From: Bryum argenteum
Lineage: Eukaryota; Streptophyta; Bryopsida; Bryales; Bryaceae
Length of the DNA stretch: 64,000 nucleotides
Reading direction: 5' to 3'
NCBI GenBank assembly: GCA_037043015.1
Contig: CM073322.1
Span: 13,403,601-13,467,600 of the forward strand
A program made the position numbers and the translations under genes. Numbering within the stretch: the stretch's first letter is position 1; every line of letters starts with the position of its first letter. This document shows positions 48,137 to 58,853 of this stretch, one piece after another. The notes beneath the pieces are model-generated. The model was not told the origin of the DNA, did not search any database, and worked only from the letters and a program-made list of their open reading frames with translations.

Positions 48137-50839
48137 TTACGTACCTCCTTCTTGGTCTCGTACGGAGATTTCTTCAGTGACGCAATGTCGACTAGTTCGT
48201 CGTGCAGTATGCACTGCTTGATTTGATGGTCTCTCTTTTCGTGGTCCAAAGTATCCACGAGCCTCTGCATTCGGGAGCATGCCCACAATCTGATCCACAA
48301 CGGTTCTCTCGCGATTTTCAGCAATAGTATTCTCACTCGGTATCGAGGATAAGCATCCCGAAGGTTGGGCGTTGGATGCATAGGATGGCCAAAACGGTGA
48401 TGACTCGTGATCGGCAATGCGGTCCTTTTTTGGAAACTCTGCTAAATATTGTTTCAACCTCTGTGCCTCATGTTTTGCATCACGGTTGACTTCCACGTAT
48501 TGCAATCTTTGAATACACCTATCCTTGTATGCAATAAAATCGTCTAACGCCTTGAGCTCTCGCTCATCCGCTGCATATACAGTCGCAAAATCGGGTCGTT
48601 CGAACCTATTCGGGATGGATCTCAAAGTTTGATCCCCTCTCTCCGGTCCCCAAGCATCCTTGCAATAGTGCTTATGTTGGACCTTGACGTTACAAGCACC
48701 GTCCCGATTGCTAGAATAGAATCTCATGTGGTGAGGAAATGTGATGCCAACCAATGAATCCGATCCCATCAATAAGTGCGGGGTTACAAACTTCTTCCAA
48801 TCCCACACATTCTCTAAAAGTCGTACGCTTACAAATGCCTCCGTGGGTGAAGTTCCCCGTTCAATGAGAGTAAACATTTCTTTTAAAGAGTTCACGTCTG
48901 ACCTCTTCAATGTGTTTGAGATACAACTAAATCGTTGATCGATATCTTCGTGCGTATGACCGACGATGAGGAAGGATAGTTCCACTTCCTGGAAGAATCC
49001 CAATCCAACCAAAGTTGCACACATTGCGAACATATAAATATTTTTGTTCTCGCGTGTGCAGTTGTCCGCTTGAATGCGTAACGTCGGTGGCAAGAATCCC
49101 TTCCTCTGTAATACGTCTCCTATCACATGTAGTAATGTGCTCACGACTTGATTGCTATCATGCTTGTGGTGAGCTCCGAACCACACATCACAGTACAATC
49201 CAATCCCATGCACCAAGGCCCCGCATAGATGGGTCTTTACAAACCGATGCTCGATATTCTTGACGGTCTGACGTATTCGGGGTACCATGGTTGTATTCTG
49301 ATCCATGCCATCTACTATAATACACATGTACATCTCAGGGTTGATATAACAAGACCTCTTGAATATCCAATAATGTCTACGTTCCTCCATTTGATTGAGC
49401 AGATGTAACATGAACACCTCTTTAATCCTTATCTTGGCATCGGCATTGGTTGTCCCTTCCATGGCACATTTGTACTCCCAACAGTGATAACATTTTGAAA
49501 ACCTAGAGAACGGGGGTACTTGGACATGGGAATACCTTAGCCGCCACATCCTCCGGAATGAGCTCATGGATATGGTTTCGCCGTTGCAAATTCTCTTCAC
49601 CTCCTCGTTCACGTAGTTAAATACATCAGATTTTACTGTGTTCATGGGAAGAAGAATAAGCGGCAAGACCTCGTTGTCACTCTTGCGACGAATGGATCGG
49701 TGGGGTTGAGGACAACCGGCTTCATCTACGAAGCACTTAAAGCATGCCTCGGCAGCTGACATTCTGATACTCTCTCTAACTGGATCTGAAAGGGTATTAC
49801 CGTGAACAGCTGTCACTCTGCCATATATCAAACAATCTTTCTTCAAGTCCTTAAAACGCCGTTGTGAATATCCAACCGCTACAGCGTAGCACGCATTGCA
49901 AACCTCTTTGCCGTCCAACTTTGTCACAAACTTATCTCTACGATTTCCATCGGTTTGTGTATAGAACGAAACCAGCATCTGCCTCACCCATGTACTCCGA
50001 ATTGGATACTTAGACCCCCATGCATTGTACCGCACGTCCAAGATATACCTTGCTGGAATATTTATTAAGCAGTTTCTCTTGCATCCACCTTTTGCTATTG
50101 CATCTTGCACGCTTACCAAATTTACCTTTGCTTGTGCACCATCACCTGGTCTTCTCTCCCTTGCGACTCGCCTCGTCCTATTCTCCATAGAATACCGTCG
50201 GCGCGTTTGTCTTACAAATGCCAACCCATCAACATGTGGTAGATCTCGGATGTTGTTAGAAGGAGGTTGGGAAAATGGTGAATTTTCTTGTACAAGATTT
50301 GAAGCTTGACTACTTCTTCGTGATGTCGCATTGGAGCCCGGTGTGTGAAACTCCTCATCGAAATCAAATATCGGAGTCATCATCGGTACATTTGGCGTTT
50401 GAGATCCCTCTTCACTTCGTGCGTTTAAAATATTGGAATCCATAGCCACTATACGTACCAAGGAGCGGTCCCAACGAATTGTCGCTCCCCTAGACAATCC
50501 TAAACGTTCTCCAACTACATCTCCAGTCCAGTGTAGTTCGTCAACTACATGAGTGACACGTACTGCAACCTCGGAGGGAAACAGTCTCATTCCGTTCAAT
50601 TCCATGCCACTTTTGAATGCATTGTCCATAATCGCCATGCCTACCACCACTCCAGTATTAGAAAGCAATTCTACCCTACTATTTTGTTGAGATACACATA
50701 TCTCAACTAATCCATCACGTAGTTGTCTCGCTCGTGCCGCCCGTAGTAAACGTGAACCTATTGAGCTATTGAACAAGATATTACCTCCTTGGATGTCTCC
50801 GATTACAACATGATTTTCTATTGTATCGTTTTCCATCAT
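48137..50839 (-). CDS. DUF7869-family RNase H/DDE-like transposase-type protein
   Basis: An uninterrupted 900-codon ORF, remarkable in this AT-rich region. Residues about 50-135 resemble the beta-rich DUF8039-type module seen in some plant transposon proteins (low certainty). Cysteine pairs that could bind zinc are C253/C257, C314/C317 and C450/C453/C458. The RNase H-like core is seen as IIVDGMDQ (D510), LRIQADNCTRENKN (D592) and VGHTHEDIDQRFS (E631/D632/D634), which is the hallmark order of DUF7869 proteins. This family is widespread in mosses, oomycetes and animals and is thought to be transposon-derived. The active-site acids are all present, so it may be active or recently active. It may form one system with the divergent genes at 55.4-59.6 kb. 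Confidence 0.75.
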   Translation of the reverse strand: MMENDTIENHVVIGDIQGGNILFNSSIGSRLLRAARARQLRDGLVEICVSQQNSRVELLSNTGVVVGMAIMDNAFKSGMELNGMRLFPSEVAVRVTHVVDELHWTGDVVGERLGLSRGATIRWDRSLVRIVAMDSNILNARSEEGSQTPNVPMMTPIFDFDEEFHTPGSNATSRRSSQASNLVQENSPFSQPPSNNIRDLPHVDGLAFVRQTRRRYSMENRTRRVARERRPGDGAQAKVNLVSVQDAIAKGGCKRNCLINIPARYILDVRYNAWGSKYPIRSTWVRQMLVSFYTQTDGNRRDKFVTKLDGKEVCNACYAVAVGYSQRRFKDLKKDCLIYGRVTAVHGNTLSDPVRESIRMSAAEACFKCFVDEAGCPQPHRSIRRKSDNEVLPLILLPMNTVKSDVFNYVNEEVKRICNGETISMSSFRRMWRLRYSHVQVPPFSRFSKCYHCWEYKCAMEGTTNADAKIRIKEVFMLHLLNQMEERRHYWIFKRSCYINPEMYMCIIVDGMDQNTTMVPRIRQTVKNIEHRFVKTHLCGALVHGIGLYCDVWFGAHHKHDSNQVVSTLLHVIGDVLQRKGFLPPTLRIQADNCTRENKNIYMFAMCATLVGLGFFQEVELSFLIVGHTHEDIDQRFSCISNTLKRSDVNSLKEMFTLIERGTSPTEAFVSVRLLENVWDWKKFVTPHLLMGSDSLVGITFPHHMRFYSSNRDGACNVKVQHKHYCKDAWGPERGDQTLRSIPNRFERPDFATVYAADERELKALDDFIAYKDRCIQRLQYVEVNRDAKHEAQRLKQYLAEFPKKDRIADHESSPFWPSYASNAQPSGCLSSIPSENTIAENRERTVVDQIVGMLPNAEARGYFGPRKERPSNQAVHTARRTSRHCVTEEISVRDQEGGT

Positions 50840-50879
50840 AGCTGCTATCGCTTGACTATGAACCTGATAATCAAAAAAT

Positions 50880-51890
50880 AATAATAAAAGGGTAAGAATT
50901 GGCTAACGTGGTGGTATATAAAATATGTAACAAGCTAGATTTTGGACCGACTACCATGTGTTCAGCTTCTACTACAATCCTAGTTATATTTTACATAGAT
51001 TAAATTTATGTCAAAATTCCATCGTTTGCCACTGAATCTGGTCACGTGTAATCCTAGTGATTTTAATTTTTTTTAATTGAACTTCTAAGATAGAAAATTT
51101 GGTAGATCCGTTAAATTTATATAATTGTCACAATGTATAAACATATAAACATAAACATATAAAAGTACTCATTCCTACGTACTATTAGGGTATAATCAAA
51201 TCATGTCTATTCCAGTACCGACAAATGAATTTTGTCCAACAGTCTTATGAAATAAGCCTTCATTTTGTTATCTTGTCCGACAATGTGTAAAAATGGTGTT
51301 CGATATTGAAGACAATAAATTATTTTTGGACAATTACAAATTAGGTAATATTTTCTATATGATGTTGTATGAAAAAACTAAATGTCAACACGCATCCCTA
51401 TCAAAACTTGCATACATGCCGAATTGCATGTTACTCTTGACATTCTTCACTTCTTTTCAATTTAGAAAAAAATTATATTAGTTTTATGTTTTTCTGTAGC
51501 ATCTTGAATTTTTTTTAAGAATTGGAGGTTTAAACATTGTGAAATTCTGTTATTTTTTTAGTGGATTGAATATGATATACAAAAAAAATTCACACGGAAT
51601 ATAAAGAGGTTTGCATCACATTTTGTACTAGAAAAAACCAAAACCAAAAAACATTAAGATCTCTATGTTTCATTTGGAAGACAAGAAGTCTTTGTTCTAG
51701 CCTATCCAAAAATACGCCTTTTTAAATTGAAAAAATCTATGTGACAAAGAGTTTCATAGCAAAAGCGTTTGAAATTGCACGCACTCCAAAAACCTGCGCG
51801 CACACTCCATTTCCTATTTTAACCACTAACGACCATGGTGTTTTGAGAGCTCCAAACTCCAAAACTGCTATTTCATACCACCATGTAAAC
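50880..51890. other. AT-rich flank upstream of the DUF7869-type gene
   Basis: Probable promoter region on the right side of the ORF. Nothing else was recognised. Confidence 0.4.
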
Positions 51891-51899
51891 TTTGGAGCA

Positions 51900-52770
51900 T
51901 GAGAATTTTTTTTACAATTCTTTCAAATTCTTCAACCGTAGGATCTTGAAGATAACTACTATTGGAGGTAGTGTTTAGAATTTCAACCGTTGGATCTTTG
52001 CCATTTGTAAAATCATAGCATTCAAAATTGATGCTAACATTTTTTCAGCAGACATAATCTACTTTGTGCAAAGGATTACATGATGCTTAATACCTCAAAC
52101 ATCTTGATCATATTTTTTTCTATGTAGATAACTAAGTTGAGCATTACCATGCAAAATTTTGGACACTAATTTGGCTTCTTGAACCTTCATGCAATTTATT
52201 TACTAGAGGAAGGTCGAAATCAAGGATTTCATAAAACATGCACCACATTTATTGTATTTGGTTTAGGGAAAAAATGAATGGTGAGTAGGTGCCTTTATGA
52301 TTTTGTGAATTTTGAGAAAAAAGAAAATCAAGGAATTCCTAAATCTCAAATTTAAGCAAATTTTGAAAGAAATAATTGTAATATTACATAAAAACTTTGG
52401 ATCTAGTTCTTGTAATTTTTTGAAGGGTGCCCTTGTAGAATTGGTAAAAGTTTTGACTTGAGTCACTTGGAAAACTAAGTATGAAATGAGTCAAAAAAAG
52501 ATTGTTTTTTACAAAACTCAAAAAAAGTTAAAAATAAAAAGTTTTTTCTGCCCGCCCAAAAGCCGAAAACGAAAATTTGAGTTTGAAAACTCCAAAAGTG
52601 GAGTTTGACTTTGCAATTTTTACCACATACACCTTGTAGTATAGGGAACATCCAATAAAAATCTTAAGCAAAAATATTGATTCTAACTCCTTCATGTACG
52701 CTGCCCGAAAATAGCAAAACAGCCAAATCGGAGGCCTTGGTCGTTTAGGAGTTAATAGAGTTATAAAATT
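51900..52770 (+). repeat. R2 repeat, longest copy
   Basis: Its left half aligns with 40.9-41.35 kb and its right half with 1.87-2.44 kb. It therefore links the three copies into one family of at least 0.85 kb. No coding capacity was recognised. Confidence 0.6.
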
Positions 52771-53009
52771 AAATTAAAAAACAATGTTTACTTTAATTGT
52801 AGTTATTTATTAATCTATATGGTCGAAGATGATAAATTTGTGATCACTCCATCTTAAATTAGTATAAAAGAAGATTGTTTGCTTACATTTTCATATACTA
52901 TTTTTTCTTAAATAAATGAGCTAGTTCAAAACCTAATTAGTCTATTTTGTTCATGCTTGAAGAGGTGAGCATCATGACAATTTTTATTACAAACCCTAGA
53001 TTTTAAAGA

Positions 53010-54295
53010 ATGCGAGGGTCTTAGGCCTAAGACCCTATAGTAGTGATTATTTTGTGATTTCAAATCTAGGCTTTCTACAAAAAAGGTGAGGGTTCTTAGG
53101 TCTAAGACCCCGGGCTAGTGATTACCTTGTGCACTTAGTCTTCGACTTCTAGTACGAGTTGACTTCTATTGCGAGTCGACTTGACTTTTATTGCGAGTCG
53201 ACTTCACTTCTACTACAAGTAAACTTGACGTCTAGTGCGAGTTGCCTTGGCCATAAAAGGCAGCAGAGATATATACGTTTCTGCTCCTGCGCATGCTTCT
53301 CGTTCTAGCACTCCTGCGCCTTGCAACGCGTCGAACGAGTCGAAGCTCAAGAGCTTCTTTCTGCATTCTCCAACCCTTCTCCTTCCGGTTTCGCGTTCAC
53401 GAGCTTCTTCCTTGGAGAGCGTTCTTTTGCAGCTTTGGTAAGAATAAAGGAGGACTGACAAGTTTAGGGTTGTCAAATCTCTGTGCCTCTACGCCTGTGT
53501 GTGGGAGTCTGCGTCTGCCGTGTGATGCGCCTATGCCGATGCAGGTTAATGCGCCTGTCGTGCGTCTGTCTGTGTTGTGTGCGTCGGTGCGTGCATCCTT
53601 CTCTATGCTCTGGAAGTCAAGGGGTCCCTGTGCGCATGTCGTGCGGCGTTGGTGCGGCAGTTCCGCTTGGGGATGAAGGGAGGGTCCCTGTTGCACTAGC
53701 TTGCTTTGGGAGGACGCAGTTCTGCTTGGTGGGAGGGTGAAGGGAGGGTTGTTGTTGCGTCGATCTGTGGGGCACTTACGGTGGGGGGCCTACTTGAGGG
53801 GGCTTGCTTGGGGGGGCCTATTTGGGGGCTTGCTTGGGGGCCTGCTTGGGGGTGGCTACTTGGAGGGGGTGCTTTGGGGGCGCGGTTCTATTTAGGGGGC
53901 ACTTCTACGAGGCACTTCTACTTGTGGGGAGGTCATCACCGCCACGTGGCCCGACTTTGTGCGTGGGGTGGTGTTGTGCTCAATCTGAGGTCTGAGGCCT
54001 CAGACCCCTTCCTAAGCCTGAGCCTGTTCCGTTCAAAAATCTAATGTGCACATTTTGAGCATAATCACCAAGATTTGAAGCATGTTTTGAACTTTTGCAC
54101 TTTTAAGTCATTCAACTACTAAATACACTATTTTCTTCACTACGCGTTTGATTGATACCGTTAGTCGATCCGTGATATTTTCTTGTACGCGCTAGTCGAT
54201 TAAACGTGGCCGAGTTACGTGCCGTAGGGTGGTGTTGTGCGTAGTCTGAGGTCTGAGGCCTCAGACCCCATCCCAAGCCTGAGCGACCACCATGA
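53010..54295. repeat. Hairpin-bearing composite region with G-rich and 22-bp tandem repeats
   Basis: Four related palindromes lie here. GGGTCTTAGGCCTAAGACCC is at 53016-53035. An imperfect relative is at 53090-53110. GGTCTGAGGCCTCAGACC is at 53989-54006 and again at 54250-54267. The first two sit in direct repeats with TAGTGATTA about 5 bp downstream. The last two sit in direct repeats of about 70 bp. Between them are five 22-bp units (TTGCGAGTCGACTTGACTT type, 53143-53243) and a G-rich stretch with GGGGGCTTGCTT repeats (53790-53890). Overlapping open frames here are repeat-driven. Confidence 0.7.
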
Positions 54296-54312
54296 AAACT
54301 GCAAATGAGTAC

Positions 54313-54525
54313 ATTAAATAGGTAGATTGGTGTTAGATACACTAATTTATATAAACATGTTATATGTTTTTACTGTTGGTCAATATTTTTACCCTCTACA
54401 TCCGTCAAGATGTGGATCCTTCTAGAGTATTGGAGTCAATACTTTTGATAATTTTTTTACTAGAAGTAAGAACTTATAGCATTTTCAAATCTTATAAAAA
54501 TTTAACACTAATCTACCTATTTAAT
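54313..54525. mobile_element. MITE, family M2, copy 1
   Basis: Termini ATTAAATAGGTAGATTGGTG and, reversed, ATTAAATAGGTAGATTAGTG. The interior (TGTTAGATACACTAATTTA, then ACTTATAGCATTTTCAAATC) matches 60912-61136. Non-coding. Confidence 0.75.
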
Positions 54526-55075
54526 CTACCTATTCATTGTAGTGAATGACGTGTTTGAACATGTGTAAGTTCTGAAATTACAGAACGAGCTCGGAATCAA
54601 AGCCTTCACCATGAGCATTTTACGTAGTCAGAGTAAATTGCATGTGTACTGTCTTGGAGGAATCAATGTGTGCAATATTGTTAACTCCTCTTACTACATG
54701 AGAAGACTATCTACTAAAATATCATCTAACGTATAGCTTCATCTATATGTAAGTAAAAAATTGAGATGAGAGAGAATGTAACCTAGTTTTGTGGGGTTAT
54801 AATTACTTTCTTAAAGCTTTGATAGTTGAAAAGTTACAAGAATGAGGTTGTTTTTGTTTTTCTATTTTATAATATTTACACCAAATAACTGTGCTTGCAA
54901 AAGTATGAGAGCTTAGGGTCGTTTCAATCATAGTAAAGGTCTGATAGATAGATCATGCAAATCCAAATAGGTAGATTTTATTACACTCTTGTGGTGCTTT
55001 TTTACTAGGTAGGAATGTAGGATGAAATTTGTTGATTGAGAACAAAGCTTATGGTCAAAGTCTTATTGAAGTATT

Positions 55076-55180
55076 TAGATAGAAACTCCGGTCCTTTCTA
55101 AGGGCCGAACGTGAATGAAGTGTTTGTTTGTAATGCTAATATCTCGACGGCCACCGGACAAGGGAAAATTAGAACAATTA
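55076..55180 (+). repeat. R1 repeat, copy 3 (end only)
   Basis: AGATAGAAACTCCGGTCCTT through AATGCTAATATCTCGACGGC to ACAAGGGAAAATT matches the start of R1. The rest of the repeat is absent. Confidence 0.8.
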
Positions 55181-55394
55181 AAGTAATTACTATTTGGTCA
55201 AAGATTCTGGAACATGTAAAGTTCACTAAATAATAAAACATATATTAGGAGTGTTTGCACAATCTTTTTTCAATATGCTACACCTTATCTCTATCTTTAA
55301 AAATAAACATGTACGTATGATAAAAACTCAGAGTTTTGATTTTTTTCATTGTTGTGTGTGTTTCAATTTAGGTTTGAGTTTCGAAGACTGCATC

Positions 55395-55763
55395 ATGGAA
55401 GAGGTTGTTCCTCGAATGCCGTGGGTTCAGCACGGTTGGTGGTTGAGTGTGGGAGATTCCAACAAAGTGATACTATGGGTTACAATTTATCCTATCATCG
55501 AGGGACATCACGCAACAGCATTAGGGAAGAGGTTTGGCGAGGTCATTACCATTCGAACCCTTCCTTCGCACAAGATATACATCACGTGCAGATCGGAACC
55601 CGGTTGTGAATCAGAGCCAACATTACTCTCGAAGAGGTTGGTTTTTAAACCAGTTCCGGCAATACTATTGAAGACGCCACGGTTGCTGAATCACATTGAT
55701 GCGGTCCGAGAGAGGTTGGACATCTACACATCCGGACGTGCGTCTTTGCGGGAAGAATGTTGA
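55395..55763 (+). CDS. Unrecognised protein segment upstream of the ParB-like ORF
   Basis: From the ATG at 55395 this frame encodes about 122 residues (MEEVVPRMPWVQHGWWLSVG, then ILWVTIYPIIEGHHATALGK, a Trp-rich start and a basic C-terminal half). It is the last part of a longer open frame. No family was recognised. It lies just upstream of the ParB-like frame on the same strand, so it may be the 5' exon or N-terminal part of the same gene. A stop separates them. Confidence 0.4.
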   Translation: MEEVVPRMPWVQHGWWLSVGDSNKVILWVTIYPIIEGHHATALGKRFGEVITIRTLPSHKIYITCRSEPGCESEPTLLSKRLVFKPVPAILLKTPRLLNHIDAVRERLDIYTSGRASLREEC

Positions 55764-55774
55764 TGCATGTATGA

Positions 55775-57802
55775 GATTATCACAAGAGCGAATATGCTTC
55801 TCACGAGGCTCGTGAAGGATCATCTGAGTTTGAGGCATTAAAAGTGGTGAACCCGGTTCAAGCAGCCAGCCAAGGAGCTCCGGCAGTGCCAACTGAGGAC
55901 GATCCTATTTTCCGAGTATTTGCAAAGCCGCACGTCTTAGATCATAGGCCATTATCAGATTCAAATATTCCTGCAACAAGTTTGCAGGAAGCGTCTCAAG
56001 AACAGCCGGTGGCAGTGGTTGCTAATGTCGAAGGAAATCTTCGTCCGACCACTACTGAAGGACGTGGTCGTCCTTCAAAGCCGGCTAGGGGTGCCTCTCA
56101 AAATATAGCGTCTACTTCCCAAAATCAGCCAACTGCCTCTAATGCCGCTATTGACAAGTTGTCTGGAAGGAATCCATCACTGCATGGAGGAAGGAGCCGA
56201 ATGACAGGTCGTGGCGAGACTTTTGTTGAAGGCGGGAGGCCTCGGTTGGTAGTTGTACCAGATGCAACCCTTGGAGGTTCGGTTGGAAGAAGATCAACAA
56301 GTCGGGTACAACGGGTCTCTCGTACGGGCCGAAGATCATCCCGAAGTCAGCATACGCCTTCAACATCAAAAGGAGGAGCTTCAGTGCACATATCACCAGT
56401 GGATGATGAGTCACTATACTATTCAGATGAAGAAGCCAATGGGGAAGAGAGAGGTGAAGCTATTATCCCCGGTGTTGCACCACTCCGTTTTGTGAATGCT
56501 CCTGTGCCGACAAGAGCCGATATTGCAAAAGGATCATTATGGGGAGAGATTGAGTTCTATGCGCATATTGACAATATTATTGCGCCGAGGAACCCTGATA
56601 CAAACCACCGTTTGTTATCAGAGAAAAGGGTGGAGGAAGTTTATAACATGCTACACGATCATCTGAGGAGGAATGAAGTGGCCAAACTAGTACTTCGTCC
56701 GGTGAAATACATTATCCATAAGACATTGGATGATGGTCAAGTTCAGATGGAGCGAGTGTCATTTCCGACCGAAGGTACTGCACAAGAGTTTACACGAGTA
56801 TATAACTTGTATGCTCCCACATCAGGACACGACAGCGATGCTTCTAAGATCACGTGGCTGCAAGAGCACATCATCTGGGAGCCTGTCGATGGTCAACATG
56901 TTGTAGCTGCCTGTAAGCTTGCACAGGAGCATTACAGGACAGGGAAGCTCAACCGATTTGAGTACGAATCTACTTTCATGAAGCGGAGGTCTTCCTTTGT
57001 AGTTTTTGATGATCCAATCATATACATTTTGAAGTCAGTACGGCTCAACATGGCGGCTCATACGGGGAAACACCTTTCTACGATGTCCCAAGATCTCAAA
57101 AAGCTTCGAGAGATATGGGAATACTACGGAAGGCCAAATAGTTTGATTCGCGCGGACGACGCTCGGAGAGCACGAGCTTTGGTGGCTGCAGCTAGCGCTG
57201 TCCAGAGAATACCCAAAGATGATGAAATTGTCACTATAAAGACGTTGGCATCTAGGTTGGTGAACTTGACGCATCAGGCTTGGAATCCAAGTGACGAATG
57301 TTTTGAAAGTATTCTTCAGGTATGCAAGGACTATGAGAATGGCTTCCTCTTTCATAGCAAGGGTGATGAGACTAGATGGAAAGAGTTGGCTCAGAAGAAG
57401 GACCTTGATGTTACTGTGGATACACGGCCAAATCGATTACGCATGACTCCTCAATGGTTTAAGCCATTGACTAGGATTCCAGATTCCTTATATTTAGGTA
57501 TCATAAAGTCATGCACAGCAAAGGCTGTACGACCGGATGGTGTTAGGCCTCCTCAAAAATATTATTTTGATGGAGTTGAAGTAAAGGATCCGAAGTCCCA
57601 AACCCTTTCCGGTGCGGTGGAGCGGATCATGAGCAAAGAAGCGGTCAAGAATATGATCCGTTATTTGATGGTGGAGAATGGGGCGACGTCACCAAGATCT
57701 ACGGAGGAGTTTTTTGTCTTATCAGTATCAAAGTACTTTCCCGGGGGGCTAGAGCAACTCCAAGATTTTGGCACGTTCATCGAGTCCGATTTCAAAGACT
57801 AA
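55775..57802 (+). CDS. ParB/DGQHR-like protein of a putative mobile element
   Basis: An open frame of about 675 codons with no ATG at its beginning (the first stop-free codon is near 55775), so an intron or upstream exon is likely. Counting residues from codon 55844, residues 1-230 are low-complexity Ser/Arg/Gly/Thr-rich. Residues about 242-400 look like the ParB/Srx fold: NPDTNHRLLSEKRVEEVYNM, a loop, then WEPVDGQHVVAACKLAQEHY and FVVFDD. The motif VDGQHxxxACKLA is where ParB and DndB-type proteins have G-H-R or DGQHR. Residues 400-652 are helical without a known family. In bacteria and phages ParB domains often accompany DNA methylases, and a methylase-like stretch follows here. This assignment is inferred from pattern only. 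Confidence 0.45.
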   Translation, partial: DYHKSEYASHEAREGSSEFEALKVVNPVQAASQGAPAVPTEDDPIFRVFAKPHVLDHRPLSDSNIPATSLQEASQEQPVAVVANVEGNLRPTTTEGRGRPSKPARGASQNIASTSQNQPTASNAAIDKLSGRNPSLHGGRSRMTGRGETFVEGGRPRLVVVPDATLGGSVGRRSTSRVQRVSRTGRRSSRSQHTPSTSKGGASVHISPVDDESLYYSDEEANGEERGEAIIPGVAPLRFVNAPVPTRADIAKGSLWGEIEFYAHIDNIIAPRNPDTNHRLLSEKRVEEVYNMLHDHLRRNEVAKLVLRPVKYIIHKTLDDGQVQMERVSFPTEGTAQEFTRVYNLYAPTSGHDSDASKITWLQEHIIWEPVDGQHVVAACKLAQEHYRTGKLNRFEYESTFMKRRSSFVVFDDPIIYILKSVRLNMAAHTGKHLSTMSQDLKKLREIWEYYGRPNSLIRADDARRARALVAAASAVQRIPKDDEIVTIKTLASRLVNLTHQAWNPSDECFESILQVCKDYENGFLFHSKGDETRWKELAQKKDLDVTVDTRPNRLRMTPQWFKPLTRIPDSLYLGIIKSCTAKAVRPDGVRPPQKYYFDGVEVKDPKSQTLSGAVERIMSKEAVKNMIRYLMVENGATSPRSTEEFFVLSVSKYFPGGLEQLQDFGTFIESDFKD

Positions 57803-57816
57803 GTGGGCGCTCCAGA

Positions 57817-58853
57817 GTGAAGAACGTGTTCGAACTCGACGATATACGTGACTTCATTCCTACAATCATCGACAACCATTTCGAGGATGTTGGACAAGGG
57901 GGTCGGCTACTATACTCCACATGCCCCCAAGATCTACTGAGCGCACGAATTTGGGAGTGGAAGATGAATATCAAGTTACCAGGTGATAATGATGTAGACA
58001 CTGTTCTTGTTCGATATAGGAGAGGGCTATTCCGTCGAGATACTGTCTTACTCAAGCAATCATACCTATGGGTTATAGATTGTCGCCGCGGTGGAGGTCG
58101 ATACGGAGACGGTGCCTGATCTGATGACCAGTACGTGAAAATCATTGAGCAATTGAAGTTATGGATGTCAAACATCGACCGATGGAATGTCGTGTTTTTG
58201 CTTCCGCCTGGCGTATACTACACGGCGGAAATGTTGGTGAAGTTGAAGCTTCCGGTCGATTGCTCTTATCTACGCGGATGTTGGAGCTTCCGATATACTC
58301 CAAAGGATTATTCACAGAACATCAAAGATGTGAGCTCTTTTATTCAAAGGTGGAAGCTACCGGCGATGTTCTTATTTACCTACATCATCCCAAAGAATTC
58401 AACGACCAAGTTGAATATCGTAGCTTCAACCATACCACTTCCTCTCTTGTGTTCCACGACCGTCGTGGAAATCCCGAAAGCTTGATTGAAGCCGATCCTC
58501 TCGAGAGATCTCCAATAGAGTTGGCGAGGTTGGTTGAAGCGTACATGCCTCATGGTTGGGGTTTAGTGGCATGTAACATCGGAACTGCTATCCCAACAAT
58601 ATTGACGTCAACATTCAAGGGAAATGACGTCATTGTCATTGACGATTGTAGCAAGAGGGATTCATTTCTTCATGACGAGTTATCACAAAAGTTGGGAGGC
58701 CAACTTGTAATCCCAATAAGAGTTGCAATATCTCCGAGAAATCGGGCTAGTGATGGGGCAACAAGTGAGGGTGTTCCAATGGCTCCAACGCATGACAATA
58801 CGGAATCAATACGAACGCTTAGGTTTCAACATAAGAAGGCCACGGGACCGTAA
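57817..58853 (+). CDS. Diverged DNA-methyltransferase-like segment, frames split
   Basis: The reading is carried first by the frame starting at 57817, continued by one starting at 58135, and then by a different frame ending at 58853. LWVIDCRRGGGRYGD followed by WNVVFLLPPGVYY, then LRGCWSFRYTPKDYS, resembles the order DPPY-like strand, next strand, W-x-x-x-P in N6-adenine methylases. Later ELARLVEAYMP, LVACNIGTAIPTILTSTFKG and NDVIVIDDC resemble the SAM-binding D-P-F-x-G-x-G segment and the acidic strand. Neither the DPPY nor the DPFxGxG motif is intact, so any enzyme would be altered or inactive. The split frames may reflect introns or decay. Confidence 0.35.

Noticed and set aside
53235-54044. 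Several overlapping frames in 53.2-54.0 kb, both strands
   Set aside because: They are driven by G-rich and tandem repeats; none shows a domain.
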